Assembly: GCA_030549495.1 (NCBI GenBank)
Contig: JAUIRK010000170.1
Span: 177,833-241,832, forward strand
Direction of reading: 5' to 3'
Source of the DNA: Nectonema munidae
Lineage: Eukaryota; Nematomorpha; Nectonematoida; Nectonematidae
Length of the DNA: 64,000 nt
In this document: positions 1 through 10,822 of the stretch, piece by piece
Position numbering within the stretch: position 1 is the first letter of the stretch
Layout: each line of letters starts with the position of its first letter
Made by a program: the position numbers and the translations under genes
The notes under the pieces: generated by a model
Told to the model about the DNA's origin: nothing
Databases searched by the model: none
What the model saw: the letters and a program-made list of their open reading frames with translations, nothing else

Positions 1-2151
1 GTTCTAGAACCGTTAGATTTCTACAATCAGCAAACTTGATAATAATTCAAACGATTTCTTTTCGATGAATATTTTTCCGAACTGAAAATTTTGTGGATTA
101 CTGAGTTCAATCCAATGGAAAAGAATAAGGCAATGAAAAAAGCCAAAACTTGAACAATAAATGGCAAATTAATGAAAATTTAAATATTTCATAAAAATAT
201 TAAAGAAATTGGCGCTTACTTATAATTGGTAGGACCTAAAACTCCATTGAAAAAGAGATGATAAAAATAGACGCTTTTAAACACATGAAGCTGAAGGAAA
301 TGAGTTATACAGACATGTGTAATCATGAGAAAAAATAGACTTACACATTAAAAGTGGGAAGAGGAGAAGAAATAAAAAGTAAAATTTGGCCAAGTTAAAA
401 ACAAAACACACACGTCATTAATTTAATCAACTACGAAAACGGGAAAGCATGGATGACATGCGTGCATTGTGCATATTCTTCTAAGTTGTAGCGAAAAAAA
501 GTAATGGCGGTGTAAGAAGAGGACGATAACAAGGTGTCAAGCAACACTTGGTATACACTGTGTTTGTGCGATGAACAACAAATCTCGTTCACTAGAGCGC
601 ATATATATAATGAAAACATTCTCTAACAAGGCTGAGTGTTTTGAGTGTTAGAGTCCCCCTGACACACTGATTTAAGAGATGCTACAATCAATATAATCCT
701 TAAAAATCAAAAGTTCGTTGGGCCTATAATGTTTGTTATTTGTAAATTATCTCATCATCAGTATTCGGGTTTATGAAGTACCTTTGGCTTTTAGTAAGAA
801 AAAAACGAATGTTACTTAGCAGTGAGGAGCGGTTTAAAAAGAAAGAAAATAAAGTACACTCTTTTTTATATAAGAAAGTAGTTCTGATATCCATTAATGC
901 TATAAGAACAGAATACAAGTTAGGCAGATGTGGGTGTTCATGAAAGAGTTATAGCGAGTAATATGCATGTGTTTTATTGGTAAAATATTATCCAATTTGT
1001 TAAATTAGTCAGAGTAACATGATTTATGCCTTATCAGTTTCATATAAATTTATTATCACTCATTATAGCTTTCTTCAAGTTACTTTCCATCTTTTACAGT
1101 TCTTTCACATTTTTACTATAAGAGAGGACAGAAATATTCCAGTTTTTTACAAATAAAAAAGACTTGTATATTGAAGGCTAACAAAATACTTCTCACAAAT
1201 CCTTTAGCACTATCAGGTTAATGGTAAAGTTACAGTGGAGTATTTTTATCGAGAAGGAAAATTTACGCCATTTGTATCGAAGCATGGACTAAGAATGGTT
1301 GATGCTAGATTCGAAGTCGACATCTTATAGTATCGACTATCGAGTCGAGCACTTAGACGCATGCCTAAAGCTGCCATCGTTATGGACTTATATTAGGTTG
1401 GCTATTTTTACATGCTGTGTTTAATGGCGTAACTGAACACAAATATTACGCTTATCGGATAGAACTGGTTTATTCAAGGTTGTCTTGGTAGGGAACGCAC
1501 TCGATCTGTAAGATATGTTGAGATAATCCTGAGTACAAGGATAAGAAAGTCGAAGCATTGTAGACAACCTCGTTGCATAGCGACTCTAGGTTGTATAGTA
1601 TGTTGTTCAGGCAGTGAGAACTCATTCATGCAAAATACAACACATATTTGTGTGTGATTGCTTTACCCAAAGCAATGCTTATTATTTATATAAAGAAAAG
1701 ATTTAAAAAAAAAATAAAATTTAAGTTTTGTTTCGGTGAAGACATTAGCCCAAATAAAGGTGGCAAAATGTTTTTGTCTACATTTTTATATAAAAGCAAA
1801 TTTTTCATGCATAATTTAATATAGAAAAGAAGTTTTAAGGAATCATTTTTTTCTCACAAAAAAGAAGCTCCAAGTTTATTTTACCGAGAAGTGACGTGTG
1901 GGCGGATCGTGAGCTTTCCTCGCATAAAATTTTGATAGACGGCGATTTATCACGACAAATGTCCTCTTGCTAAGGTTGTGGTGAGTGGATGCACGCATAA
2001 TAAAATAGAGCGCAGTTGTGGAGTTGGGAACATTTGTTTTTTGTCTATGCAGGACTCTATCATAAGGGAGGACACTACTTTTTCAGAAGTAATCAAAAAT
2101 TGAACCAATTACATCGCTTGTGATATAGTCCCCAAATAACCTTTCCTTCTG
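1..2151. other. No gene recognised
   Basis: This is AT-rich DNA with only short open frames, none resembling a known protein. The stretch at about 1250-1640 is less AT-rich than its surroundings and has a partly open frame, but I could not match it to any family. I see no RNA gene, array or transposon end here. Confidence 0.5.
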
Positions 2152-2228
2152 AAATTTTTGATCTACAAAGTGTTTTGGTTTTCAGAGTGGGGGATTTTAC
2201 GAATGCAAGCACTATTTTCCAATTAAAT
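2152..2228 (+). repeat. 77-bp exact direct repeat, copy 1
   Basis: These 77 bases recur without a mismatch at 5350-5426 in the same orientation. The second copy lies inside the hAT element at 4999-5871. Similarity stops sharply at both ends, so this is not part of a longer visible homology. It may be a piece of the same hAT family or a separate short insertion. Confidence 0.85.
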
Positions 2229-2511
2229 CTAAACAGATATCTTTTTTGATATATTCTCCATTTGTTGAATGTTGAAACAACAAAGAGTGAACATTTTTAC
2301 TCCTACCATATGTGAAGTATACTCTTCAATCGATTTTGGTAGTGATAGAGAAATATTTTTGCTTTTGCCGAAGATTCAACCGAAGAAAAATTGATACCTG
2401 TGTGTAGGTACAACTTTATTCTCTAACCGCTTGACAATTAAAACTTTTTTTTTCAAAATGTAAATATTTTCTCCTATTTGTAAACTTTTTTTACAACACT
2501 TAATAAAGAAC

Positions 2512-2664
2512 TTTTTTTTTGATAGGGTGTTTCATGCAAGGGAAGTAGAAACTTCCATATCTGCACTGATGAACTTTTTATGATAAGTCGATGGCATCGC
2601 CGGGATTCGAACCCAAAGGCTTTGGATCCATAGGCGACGCCTCTACCTATCAGCCCACCAGCCC
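2512..2664 (-). mobile_element. tRNA-derived SINE with oligo(A) tail
   Basis: Read on the minus strand, the head has a tRNA-like A-box region (about 2639-2656) and a consensus polymerase III B box, GGTTCGAATCC, at 2603-2613. A body of about 80 bases follows, ending in an oligo(A) tract (2512-2520 on this strand). The anticodon arm does not fold convincingly, and the oligo(A) tail marks a retroposon rather than a working tRNA gene. Clear target-site duplications were not found. A polymerase III tRNA pseudogene is the alternative. Confidence 0.7.
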
Positions 2665-3116
2665 TTAAAGTTGCCCTAAAGTACATTTGTTACATTTATT
2701 TTCTCTCGTTGTTTTATTTCAATGTTTTTATTCTTGAAAAAAATTAAATGAAAAAACTGTTATGATTAAAAATAACTTTATATCAAAATATTGATTTTTT
2801 GCAATCGAAAAATAATAAAATAATTTTTAATGTTATTGCTATACGCGATTCAATTATGATATCATTTTTGTTCTATATAGCTTATGTTAAAATTTTAAAT
2901 CTTTTGACATACTCAACATAATTCATGCAGGAAGCCAGTATCACACTGATTTAAAAAAGGAAAAAAAATAATTGAAGAAGACATCATAGAGAGGAGAAAA
3001 AAAATTAGGGCAGTAGGTTAAAACGATTAGATATTATTATGAAATGTAAGTCATAACGAATGCCTATGAATAATAATTATAAAAATTGAGTTTATTCTTT
3101 CATGTAGCGTTATAAA
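2665..3116. other. AT-rich spacer, no gene
   Basis: There are only short A/T runs between the SINE and the diverged repeat unit. No open frame or structured element is recognised. Confidence 0.5.
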
Positions 3117-3218
3117 TCAGAGGTCTGGCAACACCTCCGGGGAGACAACTTGTGAGACCTTATTATATCAGAGGTCTGGCAACACCTCCGGGGAGATAAC
3201 TTGCCAGACCTTATTATA
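3117..3218. repeat. Terminal hairpin motif in two tandem copies
   Basis: Two ~51-base copies (3117-3167 and 3168-3218) each begin TCAGAGGTCTGGCAA and pass through CCTCCGGGGAGA. In the second copy the start can pair with TTGCCAGACC near its end. The same motif, inverted, closes array units 1-3 (for example 34768-34817), so it probably marks one end of the repeated unit. Confidence 0.7.
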
Positions 3219-4072
3219 TATTTAAATGTATACATCGTAAAATACTAAAAAAGACATTTAAAAAAAAATTTCCAAAAAAAAATTTACATACATATTGAAA
3301 GCACCATTCCAAAAATTCTACATAAAAGTTCAAAACACTTAGCTTTGAAATTGCAATTTTATTTCATGAAAACTATATGATTGGTTGAAATGTTTATGTA
3401 ATATATAATAATAATATGAAACCTGTGTAAACCGAATTCCCATGGGGACAACAAAAACATTCGGTATATGGAGAATTTGGTATATAAAGGATTTTGTTGT
3501 AAGATTGATTATAATGGTGTTTTAATAAAACGGCTATTATTTTATCAAACCTTAATAATTCTAAATGTAATAAAGACGAAAAAATTGGATTAAAAAATTC
3601 TCATTAACTTTTTTCATGCTTTCCTAGTATTGCTCACATTTTCAGCATACCACTTGAAACTCAAAATCAAAAAAATAAAGAAAAAAATTCATTTTAACTG
3701 AAATTTCTTTTTTTTTTGAAATTGTAATGGTTAGAAACATACTAAACTGATACACGTAAATCGAATATATATAAAAAGGAAAAAAAGACCTTCTAATCCA
3801 AAACGTAAGGTAAAAAGCAGAAAAAGGTTGAAAACATCTTCATTTAAAATGTTTAACACTATGGGTAGCAGAAAATCTATCCATTTTGTTAAGCTCATTG
3901 TATCACACGGTGTACTACCGAAGTTTATAAACACTTGCTAAATTTAGAAGTTTGGGGTAGACCTTTACTGGGAAATCAAAAAATTCTTTATTTGAAAATG
4001 AAACGATTGTTTTAATTGAAAAAAGAATAAACAAAATATAATAAATAAAAAAATTATCTTCATCCCAAGTAA

Positions 4073-4490
4073 TCAAAGAGTTTGTCTTGGAGCTAACTTG
4101 TTTTTAGCTATGGATAAATTATTTATATTTATCAATTGATGGATATGTGGCAACATGCTTGGCTCTTTGGAAGTACCAAAGTCCTCAAGTTCTTTCAAAA
4201 TATTCGTCACTTTTTTGCGAGTTAATTTCGGAGAAATTTGTTCAAATTCTATGAATCGCAAGTCATCGCCACTTTCAGAGTCGCTTACTTGAGTGAAATT
4301 TTGACTCGAGTGCTTTGGCTTGTATAATTGGACCAGATATAGGAAAATTTTTGTTTCGCGCTTGTACAAACCACTCATTCACACATCATTTGATTGAGTT
4401 TGTTGAATCTACAAATTTTTCCAAGTCTTTCCTTTTTTCCGTTAGCGTTTTTTTCAAAATTGTTAAGATAGAAGTCTGCTTTTTTTCATT
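4073..4490 (-). pseudogene. Pogo/Tigger-like transposase fragment
   Basis: On the minus strand, translated pieces resemble the CENP-B-type DNA-binding region of Tigger/jerky transposases: a helix with LEKFVDSTNS, then NEWFVQARNKNF, then, one frame over, FPISGPIIQAKALE. An acidic tail with SDSESGDDLRF follows. The catalytic DDE core is missing, so this is an internally deleted remnant with at least one frameshift and an in-frame stop. It is not equivalent to the Tigger at 13011. The family assignment rests on motif recognition only. Confidence 0.6.
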
Positions 4491-4493
4491 ATA

Positions 4494-4777
4494 TTAAAAT
4501 GAAATATTAAAAAAATAGTATATAAACTCATCACGTTAATTATTGGTATTTTTTGGAAGTAGATAAAAGTTGACTGACTTTTATTAGATTAGCCAAAAGT
4601 ACGGCATTGGTACTTTTGTACCAAATAATGTACCTTGTCAGTACAGATACTGTACTAATACCAATGCCGTACTTTTGGCTAATCTAATAAAAGTCAGTCA
4701 ACTTTTATCTACTTCCAAAAAATACCAATAATTAACGTGATGAGTTTATATACTATTTTTTTAATATTTCATTTTAA
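4494..4777. repeat. Perfect 119-bp inverted repeat, 46-base loop
   Basis: Bases 4494-4612 are the exact reverse complement of 4659-4777, with a 46-base spacer. One arm matches body sequence of the array units (for example 33775-33840), where no inverted partner exists. The arms match better than the diverged region around them, so the inverted copy is probably a later local event. Confidence 0.9.
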
Positions 4778-4998
4778 CAAAGGTAGATTATGGTTTTTTA
4801 AAATGTCATAGTTAAAGAACACTGTCGAAAATAAATATATATATATTTATACTGTTTGGGGGTCAGCATAGGTGAGTATAATGTTTTTCTAATAAATTTT
4901 AAATGATTTTTGGGGTGAAAAATTTCGATCGAATGTACAAGTTTTGTTGGATAATCGTAGCTTACTTTTATTTCAAAACAATTTTTATTCAGTTTAGT

Positions 4999-5871
4999 AG
5001 AGATGTATCGGATATCCGCATATGCAGAATTCGCAAAATTTTTTACATTCGCGGATTTTTTTCATGTTAACATCCGCATCCGCAATTTAAAATTTTACAT
5101 TATAGCTACTTTTCTAATTTTTACATGATAGCTACTTTTCTCGATCCGAGATTCAAAAGTAAATTGTTCACCAATTTTGAAACAACAAATAAAGTAAAAA
5201 TTTTCCTTTTGAATTTATATGATGAGGATAAGATTGATAAATAGTAGCATATAAGTAAAACGCTACAAAAATGAAGAAAAGTGCTAAAGTTATACGTCTT
5301 TGAATGAAGCTATGGACTCCATTCTAAACTCTAGTAGTGAAGAAAACTAAAATTTTTGATCTACAAAGTGTTTTGGTTTTCAGAGTGGGGGATTTTACGA
5401 ATGCAAGCACTATTTTCCAATTAAATTACAATTAGTAATTTAATTAGTAATTACAATCTAGTATTAATTGGTGGAAAACTAAAAAAGAAGAATTTCATTT
5501 TTATCGAAAATTGCCCTTACCTGTCCTCCTAGCACTGTTCAAAGCGAGCAGCTCTTTAGCAGCGCGAGAAATATTTATACTGACAAAAGAAAAAGATTAC
5601 TAGGGGAAAAAATAGAAAAACTGTTTTTTCTTAAAAAAAAATTACATGTAATGATTATTTTAAATAAAATTTTCTAATTATTCTGATTTCGGTTTTTTAC
5701 ATTGGTGGATTAAAAAACAGTAAAAAATGTAAAAAAGGGATTAAAATAGTAAGATAAAATATAAAACATAATTTTTTAAAAATATTTTATATCCGCATAA
5801 AAATATATTTTGGATATCAGCTCCCCATTCGCTAGGATGTCAAATCTAATATCAGCATCCGATACATCTCT
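4999..5871 (+). mobile_element. hAT DNA transposon, internally deleted
   Basis: The terminal inverted repeats start AGAGATGTATCGGAT and end with its near complement. The flanking 8-bp target duplication is agtttagt (4991-4998) / agtttaga (5872-5879), 7 of 8 matching. Inside are two hAT transposase blocks: ATFLDPRFKSKLF near 5130, and the C-terminal dimerisation region with NWWK near 5465, then, after a frameshift, CPPSTVQSEQLFSSARNIY and TDKRKRLL near 5522-5610. Stops and large deletions make it non-autonomous and dead. The array units hold the empty target site, as gtatctaaact without an insert (for example near 33540). Confidence 0.88.
5350..5426 (+). repeat. 77-bp exact direct repeat, copy 2
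   Basis: This is identical to 2152-2228 and lies between the two transposase blocks of the hAT element. Confidence 0.85.
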
Positions 5872-7149
5872 AGTTTAGATACGCTTTTCTGATTTTTAAC
5901 GAAGGGCATTCGTTATATTTATACCGAGAGTGTGCGAAGAATAAATCACATTGATTCTAACACGCTTGTTATTGATTTTAGAGCATAACTATGCGAAGAA
6001 AGATTAACACATGTTGCATTACACGTTTGTGAGCGCAGTGAATTCTTATCTCGCATACGCTTTAGCAAGCGTGTGTGGTTTATTTTATCGGGCTAGTGTA
6101 CGCTTAGTTTATTTGTAGTGTTCCTAGCTTAAATCTTAGTCAAATATTAAAACGCTTATAACTTTCGCATTTCTCAACAAAATGTATCATGCGATATACC
6201 AAATTAATGCATTTTTTATGGGATTTCAGAATACATTACTTATATTATAAGTACTTGAGAAATAACATTTTACTGTTTTTATATTCCATGGGCTTCATTC
6301 CATTTTAATTACAAATAAAATTTGAATTTTTTTATAATTTTGTATTTTTCAGTTTTCTTCGTAATTAACAGATGAGGGATGCATATTTTTTATATTTGGT
6401 CATTTTAAAATAACGCTTGTTACATTTTGACAAATTTTCACCTTTTATTTGTAACAATTATAAAACCACTCTACTATCAGAACCTAAATTTATTTGTGGA
6501 TTTTTATAAAATAGTTTTAGTTTTCCGTTTTTTTATAAATTAACCTTCGTTTTTATATTGCTTATAACTTTTGATTTATTCGCCAAAATTTTAAGTCAGT
6601 TCATAATGTATACGATTAAAAATAGTTGCCTAAATTTTAGTTGCCCTTTTATTTTTGAAGATGAATATTATTTTTATTATTGTTTACTGCATAAAAAGTT
6701 GAATGCCTCAAAAATATTTAAAATATGTTTATGCTGAATTTTATTATTATTCCCCAAACTGGTTCATTAAAATGTTATTTCTAGGTAAAAAATCACAAAA
6801 TAAGTACAATAACAAGTATTTATTGTTTTCAGTATCGTATAAAAAATTTGAATCACAGCGAAAGAAGTTACACTTTGATTACTCCAAACAGAAAATTTTG
6901 AATTACGCTTATTGATGTGTTCACTGAAGAAAAAAAGAGAAGATCAAACGTTGTGTTTTAATAAATTTTTCTCAATAATTAACCTCATGAATTTATATTA
7001 TTTTTTTCATTATAAACCACTCCCCTACAATAACCTAAATTTATTTGTAGATTTTTATAAAATAATTTTAATTTTCGGTTCTCACACACACGCACATGCA
7101 CACACGTGGAATAAATATTTTTTCTGTATGAAGTTTTAGGAAACTCTTC

Positions 7150-8060
7150 TGTAAAGAAATTGAAAAAAATTCAAATTTTTTTTAATTGTTTTTGGACAAA
7201 AAAAATTGACATTTTTGACGGGATTTTTTTAATTAAAATAAAATTATTTTTTTATAATTTTTACATCAACTTATACAAAATCGCTAAAATTTTATTTAAA
7301 TATTTTAAAATTTTTAAAAATATTTATTTTTAATATATTTTTTTGATTTAACAATTTTTTTTTAAATTTCGTGTCAAAATTTACAAATTTTAATTTTGAA
7401 AGAAGACTTTATGCGAGAAATTTTTTAAAACATTTTAAACCATGCCTATCTTAAAGAGCATCCTTTTATCCACATTTTGCAGTTCGTTTCTTTTTGAAAA
7501 AATTTCTAACATTTTTTATAAGCCTTGGTACAATATGGACAATTTTGCTATTTTTCATTATATTTTAACGTGTAAAATGAATAATTACATATTTTTTTAT
7601 ATTTTTTTTTGAATTTTATTAAATATACCTAATATTTAAACTACATCCCTAGATAGATTCCCTACAAATTTTTTAAAAAATTTTAATTTATCAAATTTTA
7701 ATATCTCTTTTTAAAAGTAATATTATATTGATTACGAAAATGTATTAATATTTTAAGTTTGAATTTTTTAAAATACTTCTTTTGACTCTGAACTTGATAA
7801 AATGACAAAATTTCCAAATTTGACCTCAAAAAATATATGTCATTCAATTCATTTCAAACAATTTACAAATTTGGAATCAGTGTGTCAAACTCTATCAGAA
7901 TAGCTTTTTCAATTTTTTTTTCCAATTTTTAAATTTTCGATTTTTTAGGCGCTTTCAAACAGGCTCAAAATTATGATTTCACATATATTCAACAAATATA
8001 CAAGTATTATACATTTTTTGATTCCTCTTATTATTCTGAATAACAATATTAACTTTATTT
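7150..8060 (+). repeat. AT-rich dispersed repeat, copy 1
   Basis: About 0.9 kb shows patchy but ordered similarity to the reverse complement of 28940-30030. Recognisable shared stretches lie at about 7430-7590 (matching 29470-29640) and 7780-8000 (matching 28990-29220). It has no coding potential and is absent from the array units, so it is a separate repeat family or an insertion. Confidence 0.65.
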
Positions 8061-8482
8061 TACCATAAATATTTTGGTTCAAATTTTTTTACATATATTG
8101 TATTTTCGCAAGTCATAGTTATCAATTTTGTAAACATATGTAATACAAATTTTCAAGATGTTTAACTAGGTTTTTATATTGGTTACCACAAATTTTATTG
8201 ACATTTTTAGAATTTTTGACCAATTATACTAAAATGATTATTTCTATTTCGGAAATTTTCGAGTAACGTCCGCTCGCGTAATAGGCCACCCCTTAATTTT
8301 GTCCAATAAAATATTTTTTTATCATGTATCCTGTGTATAATGCGAGATTCTTTAAAATATTAATCATTTATTTGAAGAAATATTTTTTCAGTAAGAAGAG
8401 TTTTACGAAACTCTTCTCTATTATGTAATGATATATTCTCATAACCTGTACGGTTGAACGTGGGTAGACAACTTGATTGTCA

Positions 8483-8622
8483 TCTCCAACCTGTATACTA
8501 CGATGATTCATCTCCAACCTGTATTCTACGATGGCTCATCTCAAACCTGTATACTACAATGGTTCATTTCCAACCTGTATACTACAATGGTACATCTTAA
8601 AATATGTATATTACGATGGTTT
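8483..8622 (+). repeat. 28-bp minisatellite in the diverged unit
   Basis: There are five degenerate 28-base monomers of the form tctccaacctgtatactacg plus atgattca. The same monomers form the outer part of each palindrome arm in the array. The open frame across them is a by-product of the repeat. Confidence 0.8.
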
Positions 8623-9300
8623 CTATTCCATATACAAATGACTAAAGAGACGATGTTCAACTTTCTCTTCATATTTTGCTAGATGTAAGATTTGATATAC
8701 GTCATTCGGGGAGACGATGTTACAAAAGTTATTACCTATATTTTTGCAATTTAGGCGATTTTAAATATATTTGTCAAAGAATCAAAGAATATTCTTTAAA
8801 AAATCAAAAAATATTCAACTTTCTGTTCATATTTTGATAGAAGTAAGATTTGATATACCCCATTGTGAGGGGGCGAAACAAGGTTCAAGTTTTTAAATCG
8901 ATAATTATCGATATTTAAAATTCTGAAACTTTAGTTTTTTATAATCAATTTGGGTGGTGCTCTCACGTTCCGGTGCCAGCAGAGACCTCAAATTAAGAGT
9001 GCTCTTGGTCTAAGATTCACCCGTCCAGATAAGATAGATATTTCTTCCCCTGGATGCAAAACCCACTCAAAAAAATGAAATTATAAAAAGTTTCGAGTAA
9101 ATTTTAAATCCAGTAAAATAATAAAAAAATATATAAAGTCAAAAAACTGAGGGGGGTACCGTTACTTTTAGAATAGAAAGATAAACCTAGTCTCTCTAAT
9201 AATTTTTATCAAATCATGCATATAGGTAAGTAAAAGTAACAAGAGCCAACGATATATTTAAAAAGGATACTATTTTCTTGTGCTTTTAGTTTAATACTTT

Positions 9301-10819
9301 TCTATAATTGCTCCATGTTTGATTTGAAATATAAAAATAGGAAGACAACTTAGTAAAAATTATTGTGTTTTTGAAAAGGTATATAGAGGCCATTTTTAAT
9401 GATCTTTGTTATTAACGAAATATTAGGTAGTGAAAAAAAGAATCATAGTATATTTTTTAATCAAACCCTGTTAAGAATAAGGGAGTTTTTAAGCTTATTG
9501 TTAGGAATAGATAATGTCATTTTTAAACGATATTTTCAAAAACTGAAACTTCCTTAAAAATTTTAAAATTTTAATATCACAAGCCAAACAAGTGTTTTAA
9601 ATGATATAAAATTGAGAAAATTAAGAATCATTGGTAAAGCCAAAGGCTTTTTAGACCTCCTTGGAATCACATTAGGGAGAACACGCCAACATACACTGAT
9701 TGATGCACGCCCCTAATAACTAAGTATAATATATGAAAAAATGATAAAACTGTTCTAAACGAAATAAAAAATAATTACCTTCAACTTTTAAAACTATTCA
9801 TCAAGGAAATGTTGTTTACTCATGATTAAATATATCAGCTGATATATTCAGATAATTTACCAATGTTACATAACTTAATTGAAGAAAAAATTGTTTAAAA
9901 CATTAAAAAAAATTATCTAAAAAGTAAAAAATAAAAATATCTTATAAAACTTTGAATTTATATTTAAAAAAATTAACAAAATTTTTAATCTTGGACAAAT
10001 AACATATTGGATTACATTTAGATTTATTCTTTTGTTTTTGGGCGCCTAGGTTTCGTAGAATCGGCGAAATTATGTCTTCTTGAAAACATCCCACGGTAAA
10101 TTTACCTTTTATTTTTTCCTTTTTGAGTTGTTACTTTAGTTTCTATTGAAGACTTTTAGAGCTAAATTTAATTGCCAACACTAGTTCACTCCTAGTAATA
10201 AGTTTTTTAACATGAAATTATATTCTCTTACTTATAACCAGCAATTTTGGCTGTATTTAATTTTTAGAAACAGAGAATTTGTGAGTACAAAAGAAAGCTA
10301 GGAATATTTTTTTATAATTTACTTTTTATTTTTAGAGTGGCCGAAAAAAAATCAAATAAACTCTTATTTTAGTTTCGTAGTTCATTTGTTAATCATTGTT
10401 AATGAAATAAATAAAAGTAAGCATCTGTGAAATTATAAATTGCTAAGTTTTCAAAACCGTTAATTAATTTGTTCAGTCAAACAAAACTTAATATTTTCAA
10501 TATATTTTATAAGAATATAAAATTGTATTTTAACTTTCAAGTTGATTTTAGATATAATAATAAATAATCGTTTTTTGTTAATTATAAATAAAAAAATATA
10601 ATCTAAATCAATAGATCAAAATTTTTATACTTTTAGAGTTAAAGGAATACTCTACTAATTCTAAGGTTGAAGCGATATTAGCGTTTTACTTTAAAATTTT
10701 CTTTTTAAATAGTTAATTAGTTTATTATTGTGTTTTTTGTACGAGTATCTTTTGTTCAAAAGAAAAGAGGTAGAATATTGTATTTTGGAGATAAGAAAAA
10801 ATAAACATCTCCCATTTTA
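9301..10819. other. AT-rich stretch without a recognised gene
   Basis: I found no coding frame or element ends. It precedes the 3' end of LINE-A and may include its untranslated remnant. Confidence 0.5.
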
Positions 10820-10822
10820 ATA

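Larger units (their letters stand above)
3117..9300 (-). repeat. Diverged inverted relative of the array unit
   Basis: Read on the minus strand, this region follows the order of the units at 30215-48399: palindrome centre (about 9150-9260), one arm with 28-bp monomers (8483-8622), the arm end (about 8404-8460), body modules (4494-6480) and a terminal double hairpin (3117-3218). Identity is clearly below that among the array units. Only one palindrome arm is evident, since the bases beyond about 9300 do not match. Insertions absent from the array units lie inside it: a Tigger-like scrap, a hAT element and an AT-rich block at 7150-8060. It looks like an older, degenerate family member. Confidence 0.75.

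Noticed and set aside
2595-2664. Functional tRNA gene
   Set aside because: The B box is good, but the anticodon arm does not pair well and the unit has a long body with an oligo(A) tail, as in a SINE.
4073-4378. Host gene on the minus strand
   Set aside because: The sequence upstream in neighbouring frames reads as a Tigger-like DNA-binding region with breaks, so a transposase remnant is the better explanation.
7081-7106. CA-rich microsatellite
   Set aside because: Only a few imperfect CA units; too short to list as a repeat.
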